64,000 nt of DNA from Paucidesulfovibrio gracilis DSM 16080 (GCF_900167125.1 NZ_FUYC01000006.1:1-64000); one strand, 5' to 3'; shown: positions 24,514 through 36,035, counted from the stretch's first letter. Numbers and translations: made by a program. Notes: generated by a model not told the origin, from the letters alone.

Positions 24514-25791
24514 TCAGGCCTTGTCCGCCCAGAGGATGAACACGGGGTTTTGCGCCTTGAAGCGCAGATCCCCGGCCAGTGGGTCGGCGGTGGAGGCCTG
24601 AAGTTGGGTGATGCCGTAGGGCCAGGCTTTGCGTTCCAAAAAATGTTTGGCCCGCAGCAGAGATTCCAGCAGGATGCAGTGGATAACCATGCGTCCATGT
24701 GGCTTGAGGCGGGCGCAGACAGCGTCGAGCAGGGATTCGCCATCCCCGGAGGCAGGGCCAAGCCCTCCGCCGAGAAACACGCGGTCCGGATCGGGCAGGG
24801 AATCAAGGCAGGCCGGGGCCGAGCCTCGGACCACTTCCACGGGCCAGGCACCGAATCGGCGGATGTTTTCCCGAATCATGCCGACCCGTCGCCGGTTGCG
24901 TTCCACGGCGAAAATCTGCCCGTTGCGCGCCAGGTGGCAGGCTTCGATAGCCACGGATCCGCATCCCGCGCCCAAATCCCAGACCGTGTGCTCCGGTGCC
25001 ACGCCGAGCAGCCCTAGCCCGGCGCAACGCACGGCCTGTTTGGTGATCAGGCTGTTTTCATGCATGTAAAGAGAATCGGATGCCCCCAGGCGCAATTTCA
25101 GTTCCGGGGGATGGTCCCGTTGCAACAGCACGAGGTTCAGGGAGGAAAATTCCTCGTCCCAGGCCTGCTCCGGGGAAAAGGTGCGAACGCGCTCCTGGGG
25201 GGTGTTCAGGTCTTCCAGCACGGTCATGGTGTAGCCGTCGGCCCCCCGCCGGAGCAGGGCTTCGGCCACGGAAGCGGGACCGTGCGCATGGTCCGTGAAT
25301 ACGGCCACGTACCGGGCGCGGCACAGGGCCGAATACAGCGGCGACACGTCCTCCCTGCCGTGCAGGGACACGGTTTCGATTTCGTTGCATGGCAGATGCA
25401 GGCGGGACGCGGCCAATTGTACCGTGGTCACGTTGGGGTGCAGGCAAACGCGTTGCGGACCAAAGTGGTCCACCAGCAGGCGGCCGAATCCGAAAAACAT
25501 GGGATCGCCGTCCGCGAGCACGGCCACGCGCTTGTGCGCGGCCCGTTCGATGCGCCGCAGCACGTCGCTTAGGGGAGCGGTGATCGGGATTTGCTTTTCC
25601 GGTTGGATCGGCCGTTCCGGGGTGGAAGCAAGAGCGCAGGCCGCGAGCAGGCGTTTTCCGCCCACCAGCACCTGGGCTTGTGCCAGGATGTTCCACTCGC
25701 GTTCCCCCAATTCCAGGGAACCCACGTGCATTCCGATGACGTGTATTTTGTTAGGCCGCAACATAAGAGGCTTGTAGCGCGAACGTGTCAT
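24514..25791 (-). CDS. cobL: Precorrin-6Y C5,15-methyltransferase / decarboxylase (CbiE-CbiT fusion)
   Basis: A 425-residue bifunctional enzyme. The N-terminal half is the CbiE-type methylase (KIHVIGMHVGSLELG, VLVGGKRLLAACA, VAVLADGDPMFFGFGRLL, LHPNVTTVQLAASRL). The C-terminal half is the CbiT-type Rossmann methyltransferase/decarboxylase (VWDLGAGCGSVAIEACHLAR, then RVFLGGGLGPASGDGESLL). Together they methylate C5 and C15 and remove the C12 acetate. Neither ATG 25791 nor ATG 25764 has a good ribosome binding site, so the start is uncertain by 27 nt. It lies between cbiD and cobM. Confidence 0.92.
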   Translation of the reverse strand: MTRSRYKPLMLRPNKIHVIGMHVGSLELGEREWNILAQAQVLVGGKRLLAACALASTPERPIQPEKQIPITAPLSDVLRRIERAAHKRVAVLADGDPMFFGFGRLLVDHFGPQRVCLHPNVTTVQLAASRLHLPCNEIETVSLHGREDVSPLYSALCRARYVAVFTDHAHGPASVAEALLRRGADGYTMTVLEDLNTPQERVRTFSPEQAWDEEFSSLNLVLLQRDHPPELKLRLGASDSLYMHENSLITKQAVRCAGLGLLGVAPEHTVWDLGAGCGSVAIEACHLARNGQIFAVERNRRRVGMIRENIRRFGAWPVEVVRGSAPACLDSLPDPDRVFLGGGLGPASGDGESLLDAVCARLKPHGRMVIHCILLESLLRAKHFLERKAWPYGITQLQASTADPLAGDLRFKAQNPVFILWADKA

Positions 25792-25817
25792 GGTGGGAAG
25801 GGGTAGGGGAGACTTTT

Positions 25818-26939
25818 TCAGTCACCTGCGGGTTGGAGTTGAAAATCAGGCCGGAGCAGTCTGCTGCCGTCGAAATCAAAGACCGCGTACCCGACCCGAA
25901 CGCCCGGAGCAAAGGATGCAGCGTGGCGGATGGCCCGGGCGGCCAGATCGTGGAGAAGCCGGTTCAGGGTCTGTGCGTTGGTCCGGGTTTGGAGCAGGCC
26001 CAGCACCTGCCGGGCAGTGTTGGCCTCGGCGCACTGGCGCACCAGGTCGTGCGGAGCGCCCGCCTGCCCGCACCAATGGGCCAGGGCGGAAAAGTCGATG
26101 TCCGCGCCGTGGGCGTGGGTGTTTTCAAAACCCTGGGCTTGTTTGACGAGCTTGCCAAAGAACAGCGACCAGTGAACGCGGGTCAATCCTTGTTCTTCGG
26201 CCGCACGCATGGCGTGAGCGAAAAAGTCTGCGGCCTGGATCATGCACCGTGCGGGCAGGTCGGGAAAGCACTCTGCGTAAAGGCGTTCGCTTTTGCGCCC
26301 GGTGGTGAAGACCACCCTGTCGCCGCCTTGCGCCGCCACAACGCGCAGCGCCTGGGTGACGGATGCGGCCCAGGCCGCATGGCTGAAGGGCCGGACAATG
26401 CCGTGGGTTCCCAGGATGGAGATGCCGTCCACAATGCCCAGGCGCGGATTCATGGTTTTGCGGGCCAGTTCGCGGCCTTGCGGCACTTCGATGCAGACTC
26501 GGGCCGTGCCGGACTGTCCGTGTACCGCTTCCCGCACCGCTGCACGAATCTGCCGTTGCGGACCGGGGTTGATGGCCGGTTCCCCCACATCCACGGCCAG
26601 GCCGGGCAGGGTTACCCGCCCCACACCCATGCCCCCCGCAAGGTCCACGTGCAGCGGGCCTGAACCGGGCTGCCAGGAAACCAGCGCATGGATTTCCGCG
26701 CCATGGGTCACGTCCGGGTCGTCGCCCGCATCCTTGCGCACCACGGCGCGGGCCGAGCTGTTTTCGATCCCGCAACGTTCCACGGCAATGCGCAGGCGTT
26801 TGGTCGGTTCCTCGCGGTCCGCAGGAAGCGGCACCTCCACATGATTCGGGGCATGCCCGTGCAGGAGCAGCAACAATGCGGCCTTGGCCGCGGCAGCAGC
26901 CGCGGTTCCCGTGGTGAACCCCTGACGTAGTTCGCTCAT
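25818..26939 (-). CDS. cbiD: Cobalt-precorrin-5B C1-methyltransferase CbiD
   Basis: A 373-residue protein with the CbiD N-terminus LRQGFTTGTAAAAAAKAA and the later GMGVGRVTLPGL plus ISILGTHGIVRPFSHAAW blocks. CbiD methylates C1 of the contracted ring in the anaerobic (cobalt-early) pathway. This places the organism in that branch, as expected for a sulfate reducer. It overlaps the preceding NAD-dependent epimerase-like gene by 4 nt. Confidence 0.93.
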   Translation of the reverse strand: MSELRQGFTTGTAAAAAAKAALLLLLHGHAPNHVEVPLPADREEPTKRLRIAVERCGIENSSARAVVRKDAGDDPDVTHGAEIHALVSWQPGSGPLHVDLAGGMGVGRVTLPGLAVDVGEPAINPGPQRQIRAAVREAVHGQSGTARVCIEVPQGRELARKTMNPRLGIVDGISILGTHGIVRPFSHAAWAASVTQALRVVAAQGGDRVVFTTGRKSERLYAECFPDLPARCMIQAADFFAHAMRAAEEQGLTRVHWSLFFGKLVKQAQGFENTHAHGADIDFSALAHWCGQAGAPHDLVRQCAEANTARQVLGLLQTRTNAQTLNRLLHDLAARAIRHAASFAPGVRVGYAVFDFDGSRLLRPDFQLQPAGD

Positions 26940-28447
26940 GCGGAGTCGCGCAGGGGGTCCGGGCCGGACAGCACTGGCACGTCGGCGGCCAGGGCCATGT
27001 TGCGGAGCATGTTTTTAAAGATCAGGGCGTGGAAGGGATACATGGCCCACCAATAGGCCTGGCCAGCCAAGCCGCGGGGCAGAAACCGCGCGCGCATTTC
27101 CAGATCCGTGACGGCCTGATCCCCGTTTCCGCGGGGTATGGGGCGCAGCTGAATGTCCAGAAGCGCCTCCCCGGGCAGTTTCATCTCCGCCAAAAGCAGC
27201 AGCCGCTCCGGGGCATGCACCTGAAGCACCCGCCAGAAATCCAATGCGTCGCCGGGCCGGATTTTCACGGGGTGCCGCCGTCCGCGCCGCAATCCCGGGC
27301 CGCCGATGAGTTTGTCCGCAAAGCCGCGCAAGGCCCAGAGGCGGTTGCCGAAATACCAGCCGTTTTCCCCGCCCAGCCGGGCCACCACAGGCCAGACCTG
27401 TTCCGGGGAACCGTCCAGGCGCACGGTGTAGTTGGAGGAAAGCACGGTTCCGCCGGCGAACTCTGCGTCATGGCACGCGGTCCATTCCGGGGCGCAGGCC
27501 TCGCCCGCGTCGTGGCAGCAGGTTTCCACCGCGTGCATGGCCACCTTGTTCAGTGCGCTGCGCAAGGCCTGCCGACAGGTGGTCCGGGCCATGGGTACGA
27601 GTTGTAAAATCCGTTCATCCTTGCAGATCACTTCGTTGCGCAGTCCTTCGATGAGTGGGCGGACCAAGGCTCGCGGCACCGGGGTCACGAGATTGACCCA
27701 ATGGGTGGAGAGCCGGGGCGTAAGCACGGGAACCGGGAGAATGATCCGGCGGCGCAGGCCCGCTTCTTCGGCATAGATATGAAACAGCTCCCGATAGGTG
27801 AGCTGGTCCGGTCCACCAATGTCCAGGGTCAGGCCTGCGGTTTCGGGTTGGTCCAGGCAGCCTTCCAGGTAGCCGAGCACATCGGATATGGCGATGGGCT
27901 GACAGGGCGTGTCCACCCAGCGGGGCGTGATCATGATGGGCAGGCGATCCACCAGGTAGCGGATGATTTCAAAGGAAATGCTCCCCGATCCCAGGATCAC
28001 GGCGGCGCGCAGGCAGGTGGTCTGCGGAGCGCCGCTTTGCAGGATGCGGCCCACCTCGGCCCGGGAGCGCAGGTGGTGGCTCAGGTCCGGGGAATCGTCC
28101 CCCAGCCCGCCGAGGTAGATGATGCGCGGCACGTCCGCGTCCGTGGCCGCGGCAAGAAAGTTGTTGGCCGCGGCCCGGTCCCGTTCCGCAAAGTCCCCTC
28201 CGGCGGAGGACATGGAATGGATCAGGTAATAGGCAGCGTCACAGCCTTGCAGGGCCGCATCCAGGGATTCGGGATCAAACACGTCGGCCCGTACCGGAAC
28301 GCAACGTTCGTGCGAACTCCAGGATCGGGCGTACAGCTTGTCCAGGGAGCGGGCCGCAGCCCGTACCGTATGGCCGCTTTCCAGCAGCCGGGGAACCAGC
28401 CGTCCACCCACGTAGCCTGTGGCGCCAGTAACGAGAACCGTGGCCAT
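26936..28447 (-). CDS. NAD(P)-binding epimerase-like protein with DUF2867 domain
   Basis: A 503-residue protein starting at ATG 28447 behind CCAAGGAGGCGGC. The N-terminal domain is an atypical SDR (VLVTGATGYVGGRLVPRLLESG, then YYLIHSMSS and IIYLGGLGDD), related to NmrA/complex-I-assembly types. The C-terminal 180 residues match the DUF2867 pattern (WYFGNRLWALRGFADKLIGGPG, DALDFWRVLQV). The active-site YxxxK is not evident, so it may only bind a nucleotide. It is the first gene of the minus-strand run into cbiD. A link to cobalamin synthesis is not known to me and may be only positional. Confidence 0.82.
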   Translation of the reverse strand: MATVLVTGATGYVGGRLVPRLLESGHTVRAAARSLDKLYARSWSSHERCVPVRADVFDPESLDAALQGCDAAYYLIHSMSSAGGDFAERDRAAANNFLAAATDADVPRIIYLGGLGDDSPDLSHHLRSRAEVGRILQSGAPQTTCLRAAVILGSGSISFEIIRYLVDRLPIMITPRWVDTPCQPIAISDVLGYLEGCLDQPETAGLTLDIGGPDQLTYRELFHIYAEEAGLRRRIILPVPVLTPRLSTHWVNLVTPVPRALVRPLIEGLRNEVICKDERILQLVPMARTTCRQALRSALNKVAMHAVETCCHDAGEACAPEWTACHDAEFAGGTVLSSNYTVRLDGSPEQVWPVVARLGGENGWYFGNRLWALRGFADKLIGGPGLRRGRRHPVKIRPGDALDFWRVLQVHAPERLLLLAEMKLPGEALLDIQLRPIPRGNGDQAVTDLEMRARFLPRGLAGQAYWWAMYPFHALIFKNMLRNMALAADVPVLSGPDPLRDSA

Positions 28448-28502
28448 GCCGCCTCCTTGGGTTGCGGTTGGGCGCGGGCCGTTTTCGGGACGTTATTCGT
28501 CC

Positions 28503-29516
28503 TTATTCGTCTTTGAGGGCGCGTCCCATGAGTCGGGTCACGGCCTCGCGCGGTTCCGCATCCTCATAAAGAATGCGGTGGACCTGTTCGGTGATGGGCA
28601 GTTCCACGCCCAGTTTTTGCGACAGTGCGTACAGGGATTTGGCGGTCTTCACGCCTTCGGCAACGGCCTTCATCTCCCCGATGATATCGTCCAGCTTGCG
28701 GCCCTGGCCCAGCTTAAGCCCCACCTGCCGGTTGCGGGAAAGGTCGCCCGTGCAGGTCAGCACCAGGTCGCCCATGCCGGAAAGCCCCATGAAGGTACGC
28801 TCTTGCGCGCCCATGGCCTCGCCCAGGCGGCTCATTTCCGCCAGCCCCCGGGTGATCAGCGCGGCGCGGGCGTCATGGCCGAATCCCAGCCCGTCGGACA
28901 TGCCCGCGGCCAGGGCGATGACGTTTTTCACGGCTCCGCCCAATTCCACACCCCGGTAATCCGGCGTGGAGTAGACGCGGAAAAAGGGCGTGGAAAACAG
29001 CTCGCGCAGTTGCCGGGCCAGGTCCATGTCCGCGCAGCCCAGGGCCACGGACGTGGGCATATCCCGGCTGACCTCGGCCGCAAAGGAGGGACCGGAAAGG
29101 GAGGCGTAGCGGGGGGCTTTGTCCTCCAGGCTTTCGGCCACCACTTGGGACATGGGCGCCAGGGAGTCCAGTTCAATGCCCTTGCTGGCGCAGACCATGA
29201 CCGGCCGTTTCGGGAAAAGATCGCGGAAATTTTCCAGGGTGGGGCGGATGAATTGGCTGGGAACCACCAGCAGATAGGCGTCCGCACCTTCCAGGGCCGT
29301 GGCCGGGTCGCTTTCAATGCCGAGCCGGTCCGAGAGCGGGATATCCGGCAGGAACACGTCGTTGACGCGCTGGTCGCGCATGCGGTCGGCCAGGTCGGGT
29401 TCGCGGACCCAAAGCGTTGTGGGCACGTTGTTGCGGGCGAGCATATCGGCCAGGGTGGTGCCCCAGGCTCCTGCGCCCAGGACGCTGACACGTTGCGAGG
29501 ATTGTTGCTTGTTCAT
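28503..29516 (-). CDS. gpsA: NAD(P)H-dependent glycerol-3-phosphate dehydrogenase
   Basis: A 337-residue enzyme reducing dihydroxyacetone phosphate to sn-glycerol 3-phosphate for phospholipid synthesis. The Rossmann loop is VSVLGAGAWGTTLADML. Catalytic and binding blocks follow: GPSFAAEVSRDMPT, GGAVKNVIALAAGMSDGLGFG (with the catalytic Lys) and FMGLSGMGDLVLTCTGDLSRNR. The start is ATG 29516; a much longer open frame upstream is an artefact. It is transcribed divergently from the siroheme-decarboxylase-type gene; the 120-bp space between includes an imperfect CCCGG/CCGGG repeat. Confidence 0.95.
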   Translation of the reverse strand: MNKQQSSQRVSVLGAGAWGTTLADMLARNNVPTTLWVREPDLADRMRDQRVNDVFLPDIPLSDRLGIESDPATALEGADAYLLVVPSQFIRPTLENFRDLFPKRPVMVCASKGIELDSLAPMSQVVAESLEDKAPRYASLSGPSFAAEVSRDMPTSVALGCADMDLARQLRELFSTPFFRVYSTPDYRGVELGGAVKNVIALAAGMSDGLGFGHDARAALITRGLAEMSRLGEAMGAQERTFMGLSGMGDLVLTCTGDLSRNRQVGLKLGQGRKLDDIIGEMKAVAEGVKTAKSLYALSQKLGVELPITEQVHRILYEDAEPREAVTRLMGRALKDE

Positions 29517-29636
29517 CCCGGGATGATACCCGGGCGCGGCATGGCGCGCAAGGGCTTGGCCCTGTTTTGGTCTCGCGGGGCGGGATTTCGCTGTTGCAGG
29601 GGAGGAGTTCGGTTGCATCGCGGACGGCAAGCAGGT

Positions 29637-30149
29637 ATGGACACCTGCATGTCCAAACCGCAGTTTACCGAAACCGAACAACGGATTCTGGCCCTGGCCG
29701 GCGATGACCTTGATCGCGGCCCCGCTCCCTTCCGGGCTATTGCCGAGGCCGTCGGCGTGGACGAGGAAGAGGTGCTCGAGCTTGTCCGGCGGCTCAAGGA
29801 TCAGGGCATTTTGCGTCGCTTCGGGGCCACGCTCCGGCACCAGAAGGCGGGCTACGGCCACAACGCCATGGTGGCCTGGATCGCCGGGGACCGCGATCCC
29901 GACGAATTGGGGCGGCTCTTCGCCTCCCGGCCCGAGATCAGCCATGTGTACCGCCGCCGCACCTATCCGGAATGGCCCTACGATTTTTACACCATGATGC
30001 ATGGTGAACATCCCGGAGACTGCGCGAAACTGGCCGAGGAGCTGTCCCGCATCACGGGCATCACCGAATACACCATGGTCAACAGCATCAAGGAACTGAA
30101 GAAAAGTTCCATGCGCTATTTCAAATGGGAGAGACAGAGCAATGCCTGA
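29637..30149 (+). CDS. ahbB: Siroheme decarboxylase subunit / Lrp-AsnC-type protein
   Basis: A 170-residue protein with an Lrp/AsnC-like fold: a helix-turn-helix ([35 protein letters not shown]), then an alpha/beta domain with [39 protein letters not shown] and [21 protein letters not shown]. This is the pattern of AhbA/AhbB (NirDLGH-like) proteins, which decarboxylate siroheme in the alternative heme pathway of sulfate reducers. Its end overlaps hemL by 8 nt, which supports a heme role. Whether it is the A or B subunit is a guess. The partner and AhbC/AhbD are outside the window. Both candidate starts (29637 and 29649) have weak sites. Confidence 0.8.
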   Translation: MDTCMSKPQFTETEQRILALAGDDLDRGPAPFRAIAEAVGVDEEEVLELVRRLKDQGILRRFGATLRHQKAGYGHNAMVAWIAGDRDPDELGRLFASRPEISHVYRRRTYPEWPYDFYTMMHGEHPGDCAKLAEELSRITGITEYTMVNSIKELKKSSMRYFKWERQSNA

Positions 30150-31410
30150 TTCCAAAAATTTATTTGAACGCGCCTGCCGTGTATTGCCCGGCGGCGTGAA
30201 CAGCCCGGTGCGCGCCTGCCGCAGCGTGGGATGCGACCCCCTGTTCGTGACCAAGACCGCCGGATCCAAGATGTGGACCGCGGATGGCCAGGAACTGGTG
30301 GACTACATCATGAGCTGGGGACCGATGTTGCTGGGCCACGCCCATCCCGCCGTGGAAGAGGCCGCTGTGCGCGCTGTGCGGGCCGGTGCCAGCTTCGGTA
30401 CGCCCTGCGAGGATGAAGTGCTGCTCGCCGAGCTGCTCTGCGAAATTCTGCCGTCCGTGGACATGGTGCGCATGGTCAACTCCGGCACCGAGGCCACCAT
30501 GAGCGCCCTGCGTCTGGCCCGGGCCTACACGGGACGTGACAAGGTCATCAAATTCCACGGCGGCTACCATGGCCACAGCGACTGCTTCCTGGCCTCGGCC
30601 GGTTCGGGCATGGCCACCCTGTCCATCCCCGGCACCCCGGGCGTTCCCGAAACCTTTGTGGCCGGAACCCTGCTGGCTCATTATAATGATCTGGCCGGTG
30701 TGCGGCAGCTTTTTGAGGAAAACCCCGAGGAAGTGGCCGCGGTATTTGTGGAGCCGGTGGCGGGGAACATGGGCTGCGTGCTCCCGGGCGAAGGCTGGCT
30801 TTCGGGCCTGCGCGCCCTGTGCGACGAGTTCGGCGCGTTGCTGGTGTTTGACGAAGTCATCACCGGTTTCCGCGTGGATTTGGGCGGTGCGCAAAAACGG
30901 TTCGGCATCGACCCGGACCTGACCTGCCTGGGCAAGATCATCGGCGGGGGCTTCCCCGTGGGGTGCTACGGCGGCAAGCGGAAATTTATGGAACGCATCG
31001 CCCCGTGCGGCGATGTGTACCAGGCCGGAACCCTGTCCGGTAACCCCGTGGCCATGGCCGCGGGACTGGCCACCCTGCGCGAATTGCAGAAGCAGGATTA
31101 CGCGGCCCTGGAAAAACGCACCCTGGAGCTGGCCACGGAATTGAAGTCCATTCTGGAATCCAAGGGATTGCCCGTGACCCTCAACCACGTGGCTTCCATC
31201 TTTACGCTGTTCCTCACCGAGGGACCGGTCACGGACTTCCCCAGCGCCTCCACAGCGGACGGTGAAACCTTCGCCAAATACTACGCCCAGATGCGCGCTG
31301 CCGGAGTGAACGTGGCTCCCAGCGGATTTGAGTGCAGTTTCACGTCCTTTGCCCACACGGACGAGGACTTTGAAAAAACGTTGGAAGCGGCCCGCGCGGT
31401 CAGCTTGTAA
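30142..31410 (+). CDS. hemL: Glutamate-1-semialdehyde 2,1-aminomutase
   Basis: A 422-residue PLP enzyme converting glutamate-1-semialdehyde to 5-aminolevulinate, the entry of the C5 tetrapyrrole pathway. It begins [19 protein letters not shown], has [24 protein letters not shown], and the PLP-lysine block [19 protein letters not shown], followed by [19 protein letters not shown]. The precursor feeds siroheme, heme and cobalamin, all represented in this window. Confidence 0.97.
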   Translation: MPDSKNLFERACRVLPGGVNSPVRACRSVGCDPLFVTKTAGSKMWTADGQELVDYIMSWGPMLLGHAHPAVEEAAVRAVRAGASFGTPCEDEVLLAELLCEILPSVDMVRMVNSGTEATMSALRLARAYTGRDKVIKFHGGYHGHSDCFLASAGSGMATLSIPGTPGVPETFVAGTLLAHYNDLAGVRQLFEENPEEVAAVFVEPVAGNMGCVLPGEGWLSGLRALCDEFGALLVFDEVITGFRVDLGGAQKRFGIDPDLTCLGKIIGGGFPVGCYGGKRKFMERIAPCGDVYQAGTLSGNPVAMAAGLATLRELQKQDYAALEKRTLELATELKSILESKGLPVTLNHVASIFTLFLTEGPVTDFPSASTADGETFAKYYAQMRAAGVNVAPSGFECSFTSFAHTDEDFEKTLEAARAVSL

Positions 31411-31428
31411 CCATTCAGTAAGGGAGTG

Positions 31429-31475
31429 CCTTTGCGGGCCGGTGCCGAACGGCGTTTTCCCCCGGCCCGCAAAGG
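31429..31475 (+). terminator. Perfect GC-rich hairpin between hemL and ribE
   Basis: CCTTTGCGGGCCGG pairs perfectly with CCGGCCCGCAAAGG, followed by ATTTTCCCC and the ribE start region only 22 nt further. It may be the hemL terminator or an attenuator of ribE. I do not see the FMN riboswitch consensus. Confidence 0.75.
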
Positions 31476-31496
31476 ATTTTCCCCAAAGGGGCGGCA

Positions 31497-32165
31497 ATGT
31501 TCACAGGATTGGTACAGGGCATGGGCAGTGTGGAAGCCGTGGACCCGCGTGGCGGGGAAACCCGGCTGCGCATCCGTGCGCTTTATGATCTGCGGGATAT
31601 CGTCAAGGGCGAATCCATTGCTGTGAACGGTGCCTGTCTGACCGTTGAGACTTTCGGCGACCGCTGGTTCACGGCCTACGCCAGCCGCGAGACCATGGAC
31701 CGGACCAACCTCGGCAAGCAGCGCGTGGGATCCCAGGTGAACCTGGAACGCGCCCTGGCCCTGGGCGACCGTTTGGGCGGTCACCTCGTGAGCGGGCATG
31801 TGGACTGCCTCGCGGAAGTGCAGAGCGTGAACCCGGTCGGCCAGTCCCGGCAATATCGACTGGGGTTTGCGCCGGACCTGGGTCCGCTCGTGGTGGCCAA
31901 AGGGTCCGTGGCCCTGGACGGCATCAGCCTGACCGTGAACGAATGCGGACCGGACTGGCTGACCGTGAACATCATCCCCGCCACCCAGCAGGAAACCACC
32001 ATTGCCTCCTGGACCCCGGGCCGCCGGGTGAATATGGAAGTGGACATTCTGGGCCGCTACGTTCAGCGTATGCTTGGCGCCTATGTCGGCGGGGCTGGCG
32101 ACTCCGACCGCAACACATCCGAAGGCAAGCTCACGGAATCGTTTCTTCGCGAACACGGTTTTTGA
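31497..32165 (+). CDS. ribE: Riboflavin synthase alpha chain
   Basis: A 222-residue trimeric enzyme that dismutates two 6,7-dimethyl-8-ribityllumazines into riboflavin. The duplicated lumazine-binding barrels begin MFTGLVQGMGSVEAV and (second repeat) HLVSGHVDCLAEVQSV. VNGACLTVETF and LDGISLTVNECG give the two conserved substrate-binding blocks. The ribosome binding site is AAAGGGGCGG. Unlike many relatives, ribD is not directly upstream, and the next rib gene follows only after an antisense chemoreceptor gene. Confidence 0.95.
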   Translation: MFTGLVQGMGSVEAVDPRGGETRLRIRALYDLRDIVKGESIAVNGACLTVETFGDRWFTAYASRETMDRTNLGKQRVGSQVNLERALALGDRLGGHLVSGHVDCLAEVQSVNPVGQSRQYRLGFAPDLGPLVVAKGSVALDGISLTVNECGPDWLTVNIIPATQQETTIASWTPGRRVNMEVDILGRYVQRMLGAYVGGAGDSDRNTSEGKLTESFLREHGF

Positions 32166-32198
32166 TCCCTGCCGGCGCAGTGCGCCAGCGCGTTGATC

Positions 32199-33950
32199 TC
32201 AGCTTGCCGTGGTACCGCGGCCCTTGTCTCCTCCCACACGAATATCAGCCGCCACCACGCCCACCACGCCGCCCTCGCGGTCGCGCATGGGAATGGAAAC
32301 CGTGATGCACGGCGCTCCCGATGTCTCGGAGGTATAAATATCCGACAGCGAGAGCGTGCCGCTTTGCATGGCCTCGGTATACCAGGGCCGGGCCGACCAA
32401 TCCCTTCCAAAGGCTTTGGCGTCTTCGGGCGTGGCGCTGTCGGGTTGGGCGATGTTGCTGACGGTCTGCCTTCCCCGGGCGTCCGTGACGTACAACAGTT
32501 CCAGGGAGCCGTTTGAACGGACAGCCCGGCGCAGCGCGGCTTCCTGCCGCTCCCGTTGCAGAGAGAGAATGCCCGGATCCTGTGCAAGTCCCTGGACCAC
32601 TTTTCTGGGACCGCCGCCGCCCACCATGTCAAATACGCTGTTGACCAGCCCCAGTTCCCGCACCTGTTCGGCCAGAGCCGATACCGCGTTGTCTGATCGC
32701 TGCATGACCTCGGTGGTATGGTCTGCAATGCGGCTCACCTCGCCGATGGTCCGGTTGATCTCTTCGCTGGTCTTGGCCTGCTGCTCCGCGGCCACGGCAA
32801 TGGAGCGCACCTGTCGGGAACTGGCCCGGGACAACTCCACGATGCGGTCCAGGGTGGTTCGGGATTGACGCGCCTGCTCCACGGCGTCGGTCACCTGTTC
32901 GGTGGCCTGGCCCATTTCTCCGCTGGCCTGGGTTACGCCTTCCTGAATGGCCCGCACCGTATCGTGAACCTCACTGGTGGCGTCCATGGTTTTTTCGGCC
33001 AATTTGCGCACCTCATCCGCGACTACGGCGAATCCCCGACCGGATTCGCCTGCACGCGCCGCTTCAATGGCGGCATTGAGAGCCAGCAGGTTGGTCTGGT
33101 CCGCGATGTCGGAAATCAGGCTCATGACCCTGCGGATGGCATCGGCATGATCCCCCAGCGCGGCAATGTGTGTGGAAAGCTGCCGGGTATGGTCGGCCAC
33201 GGATTCAATGTCCTGTTCGGTTCTATGCATTTCCCGGGCGCCGTCGTCGGCGCAGCTGCGGGTGTCTGCTGCGGCCTGGGACGCTTCCTCGGCGTTGCGG
33301 GCCACTTCGATCACGGTGCAGTTCATCTCTTCCATGGCCGAGGCCGTGGACGTAAGGCTGGAACGCTGGGATTCCGCGCCTTGGGAGGCCTGGGAAGAGG
33401 CATCCCGCACCTGTTCGGCCGCCTTTTGGATGTCGGTGAGGGCGCGCTCCAGGGCGTGGGCGCTGGAGCGCAGACCGGCTTCGCGTTGCAGGGTGGCTCT
33501 GTGCCGTTCGTCGTGGGTATCCTTGCGGGCCTGGGCCGTGGATCGCCGCTCGCTGTCCAGTTCCTGCTGCAGGGTCTGACGCTCCTGGATCAGCGTTTGG
33601 AGTTCCTGTTCCAGGTCACAAATTTGTGGAATCCGTTGTTCAAGGATGCCAAATTCGGGACTCCATACTGCGGGAGTTGCGTTTTCCTGGACGGAACGCA
33701 GGGCTTCATTCGCTGCTTTAGTCCATGAATCCAGCTCGTTGAGAAAGCGTGCCTCCCGGCCTGATTCGCGAATCGCCAGACCGGCCCCTGCCAGGCCAAG
33801 GGTCAGACACACCCCGCCGGACAGGAATATTGTCCAAGGGGGGATTGACAAAAATGTGGAGCCTATTCCGGGGATGAGAAGCGATATCCCGGCCAAAAGG
33901 AGCGGAAAGGCGGTTAGGAATGCGGCAAATGTGGATCTGCGAAATTTCAA
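32199..33950 (-). CDS. Methyl-accepting chemotaxis protein with C-terminal sensor domain
   Basis: A 583-residue chemoreceptor from TTG 33950, decided by GGAGG five bases upstream. Two hydrophobic segments occur at about 8-30 and 39-60, with almost no periplasmic domain between them. The signalling hairpin tip is [20 protein letters not shown] (residues 284-303), within long coiled coils. Then, unusually, a sensor-like domain lies after the signalling region at about 455-572: [56 protein letters not shown]. This resembles a Cache/PDC fold, normally at the N-terminus and outside the cell. It lies antisense between ribE and ribBA. Confidence 0.9.
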   Translation of the reverse strand: MKFRRSTFAAFLTAFPLLLAGISLLIPGIGSTFLSIPPWTIFLSGGVCLTLGLAGAGLAIRESGREARFLNELDSWTKAANEALRSVQENATPAVWSPEFGILEQRIPQICDLEQELQTLIQERQTLQQELDSERRSTAQARKDTHDERHRATLQREAGLRSSAHALERALTDIQKAAEQVRDASSQASQGAESQRSSLTSTASAMEEMNCTVIEVARNAEEASQAAADTRSCADDGAREMHRTEQDIESVADHTRQLSTHIAALGDHADAIRRVMSLISDIADQTNLLALNAAIEAARAGESGRGFAVVADEVRKLAEKTMDATSEVHDTVRAIQEGVTQASGEMGQATEQVTDAVEQARQSRTTLDRIVELSRASSRQVRSIAVAAEQQAKTSEEINRTIGEVSRIADHTTEVMQRSDNAVSALAEQVRELGLVNSVFDMVGGGGPRKVVQGLAQDPGILSLQRERQEAALRRAVRSNGSLELLYVTDARGRQTVSNIAQPDSATPEDAKAFGRDWSARPWYTEAMQSGTLSLSDIYTSETSGAPCITVSIPMRDREGGVVGVVAADIRVGGDKGRGTTAS

Positions 33951-34173
33951 CGTGGACCTCCAGGCGTTATTGAACCCAGCGAAAGAAGCAAAATCCGGAC
34001 CGAATGTGACCAGTAATATCCTTTTTCCTATTGAATACGAGTTGTTACGGCTGTTCCAGGAGACTGAAAATCCCCCCTTAACTTCGTGGGGGCTTTAGGG
34101 TATGCATGGGGGTTCCCGGCTGTCGGCGCATTTTGGGCGCTGATGCCGGGCAAATCGTTTGCGAGGAAACACA

Positions 34174-35394
<1,221 letters not shown>

Positions 35395-35560
35395 TGGGGC
35401 GTTAAAAAAAATACCAGACGGACGGTTGAACAATGGCGGGAAGCCGGATACCGAAATGAGCCGGACCACAGCGCGGACGCGACGCGCAGGCCGGTACGTT
35501 GCGGAAGTGTTGCCCGGATCGCTGTTTTTGAACCGTTTGTGAAACATTTCGGAGGATTCC

Positions 35561-36031
35561 ATGCCGCATATTCAAACCATCGAAGGACGCCTGGAAGCCA
35601 AGGGCGTGAAAGTGGCCCTGGTGGCCGCCCGCTTTAATGACTTCATCGTGGACCGTCTCGTTTCCGGGGCCGTGGACTACCTGACCCGCCACGGCATGGA
35701 CCGCGAGGACATGACCCTGGTGCGCCTGCCCGGTGCCTTTGAAATGCCCGTGGTGGTGCGCAAGCTGGCCCAGAGCGGCAAGTACGACGGCATCATCTGC
35801 CTCGGTGCCGTGATCCGCGGTTCCACTCCCCATTTTGATTTCGTGGCCAATGAATGCGCCAAGGGACTGGCCCAGGTGAGCCTGGAGACCAATTTGCCCG
35901 TGGGCTTCGGCGTGCTCACCTGCGACACCCTGGAGCAGGCCATCGAGCGTGCCGGTTCCAAGGCTGGCAACAAGGGCGTGGAAGCGGCTTCGGCCGTGCT
36001 TGAAACCATTCGCGTGATGGAGCAGTTGTAA
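35561..36031 (+). CDS. ribH: 6,7-dimethyl-8-ribityllumazine synthase
   Basis: A 156-residue subunit of the lumazine synthase capsid, condensing DHBP with the pyrimidine made by ribBA and ribD. The motifs [52 protein letters not shown] and [20 protein letters not shown] are all in place. A strong GGAGG precedes ATG 35561. It is followed by nusB after 4 nt. The 166-nt gap from ribBA contains no gene. Confidence 0.96.
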   Translation: MPHIQTIEGRLEAKGVKVALVAARFNDFIVDRLVSGAVDYLTRHGMDREDMTLVRLPGAFEMPVVVRKLAQSGKYDGIICLGAVIRGSTPHFDFVANECAKGLAQVSLETNLPVGFGVLTCDTLEQAIERAGSKAGNKGVEAASAVLETIRVMEQL

Positions 36032-36035
36032 ACGA

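Noticed and set aside
31411-31496. FMN riboswitch before ribE
   Set aside because: Only a simple perfect hairpin with a short T run is present; the conserved multi-stem core is missing.
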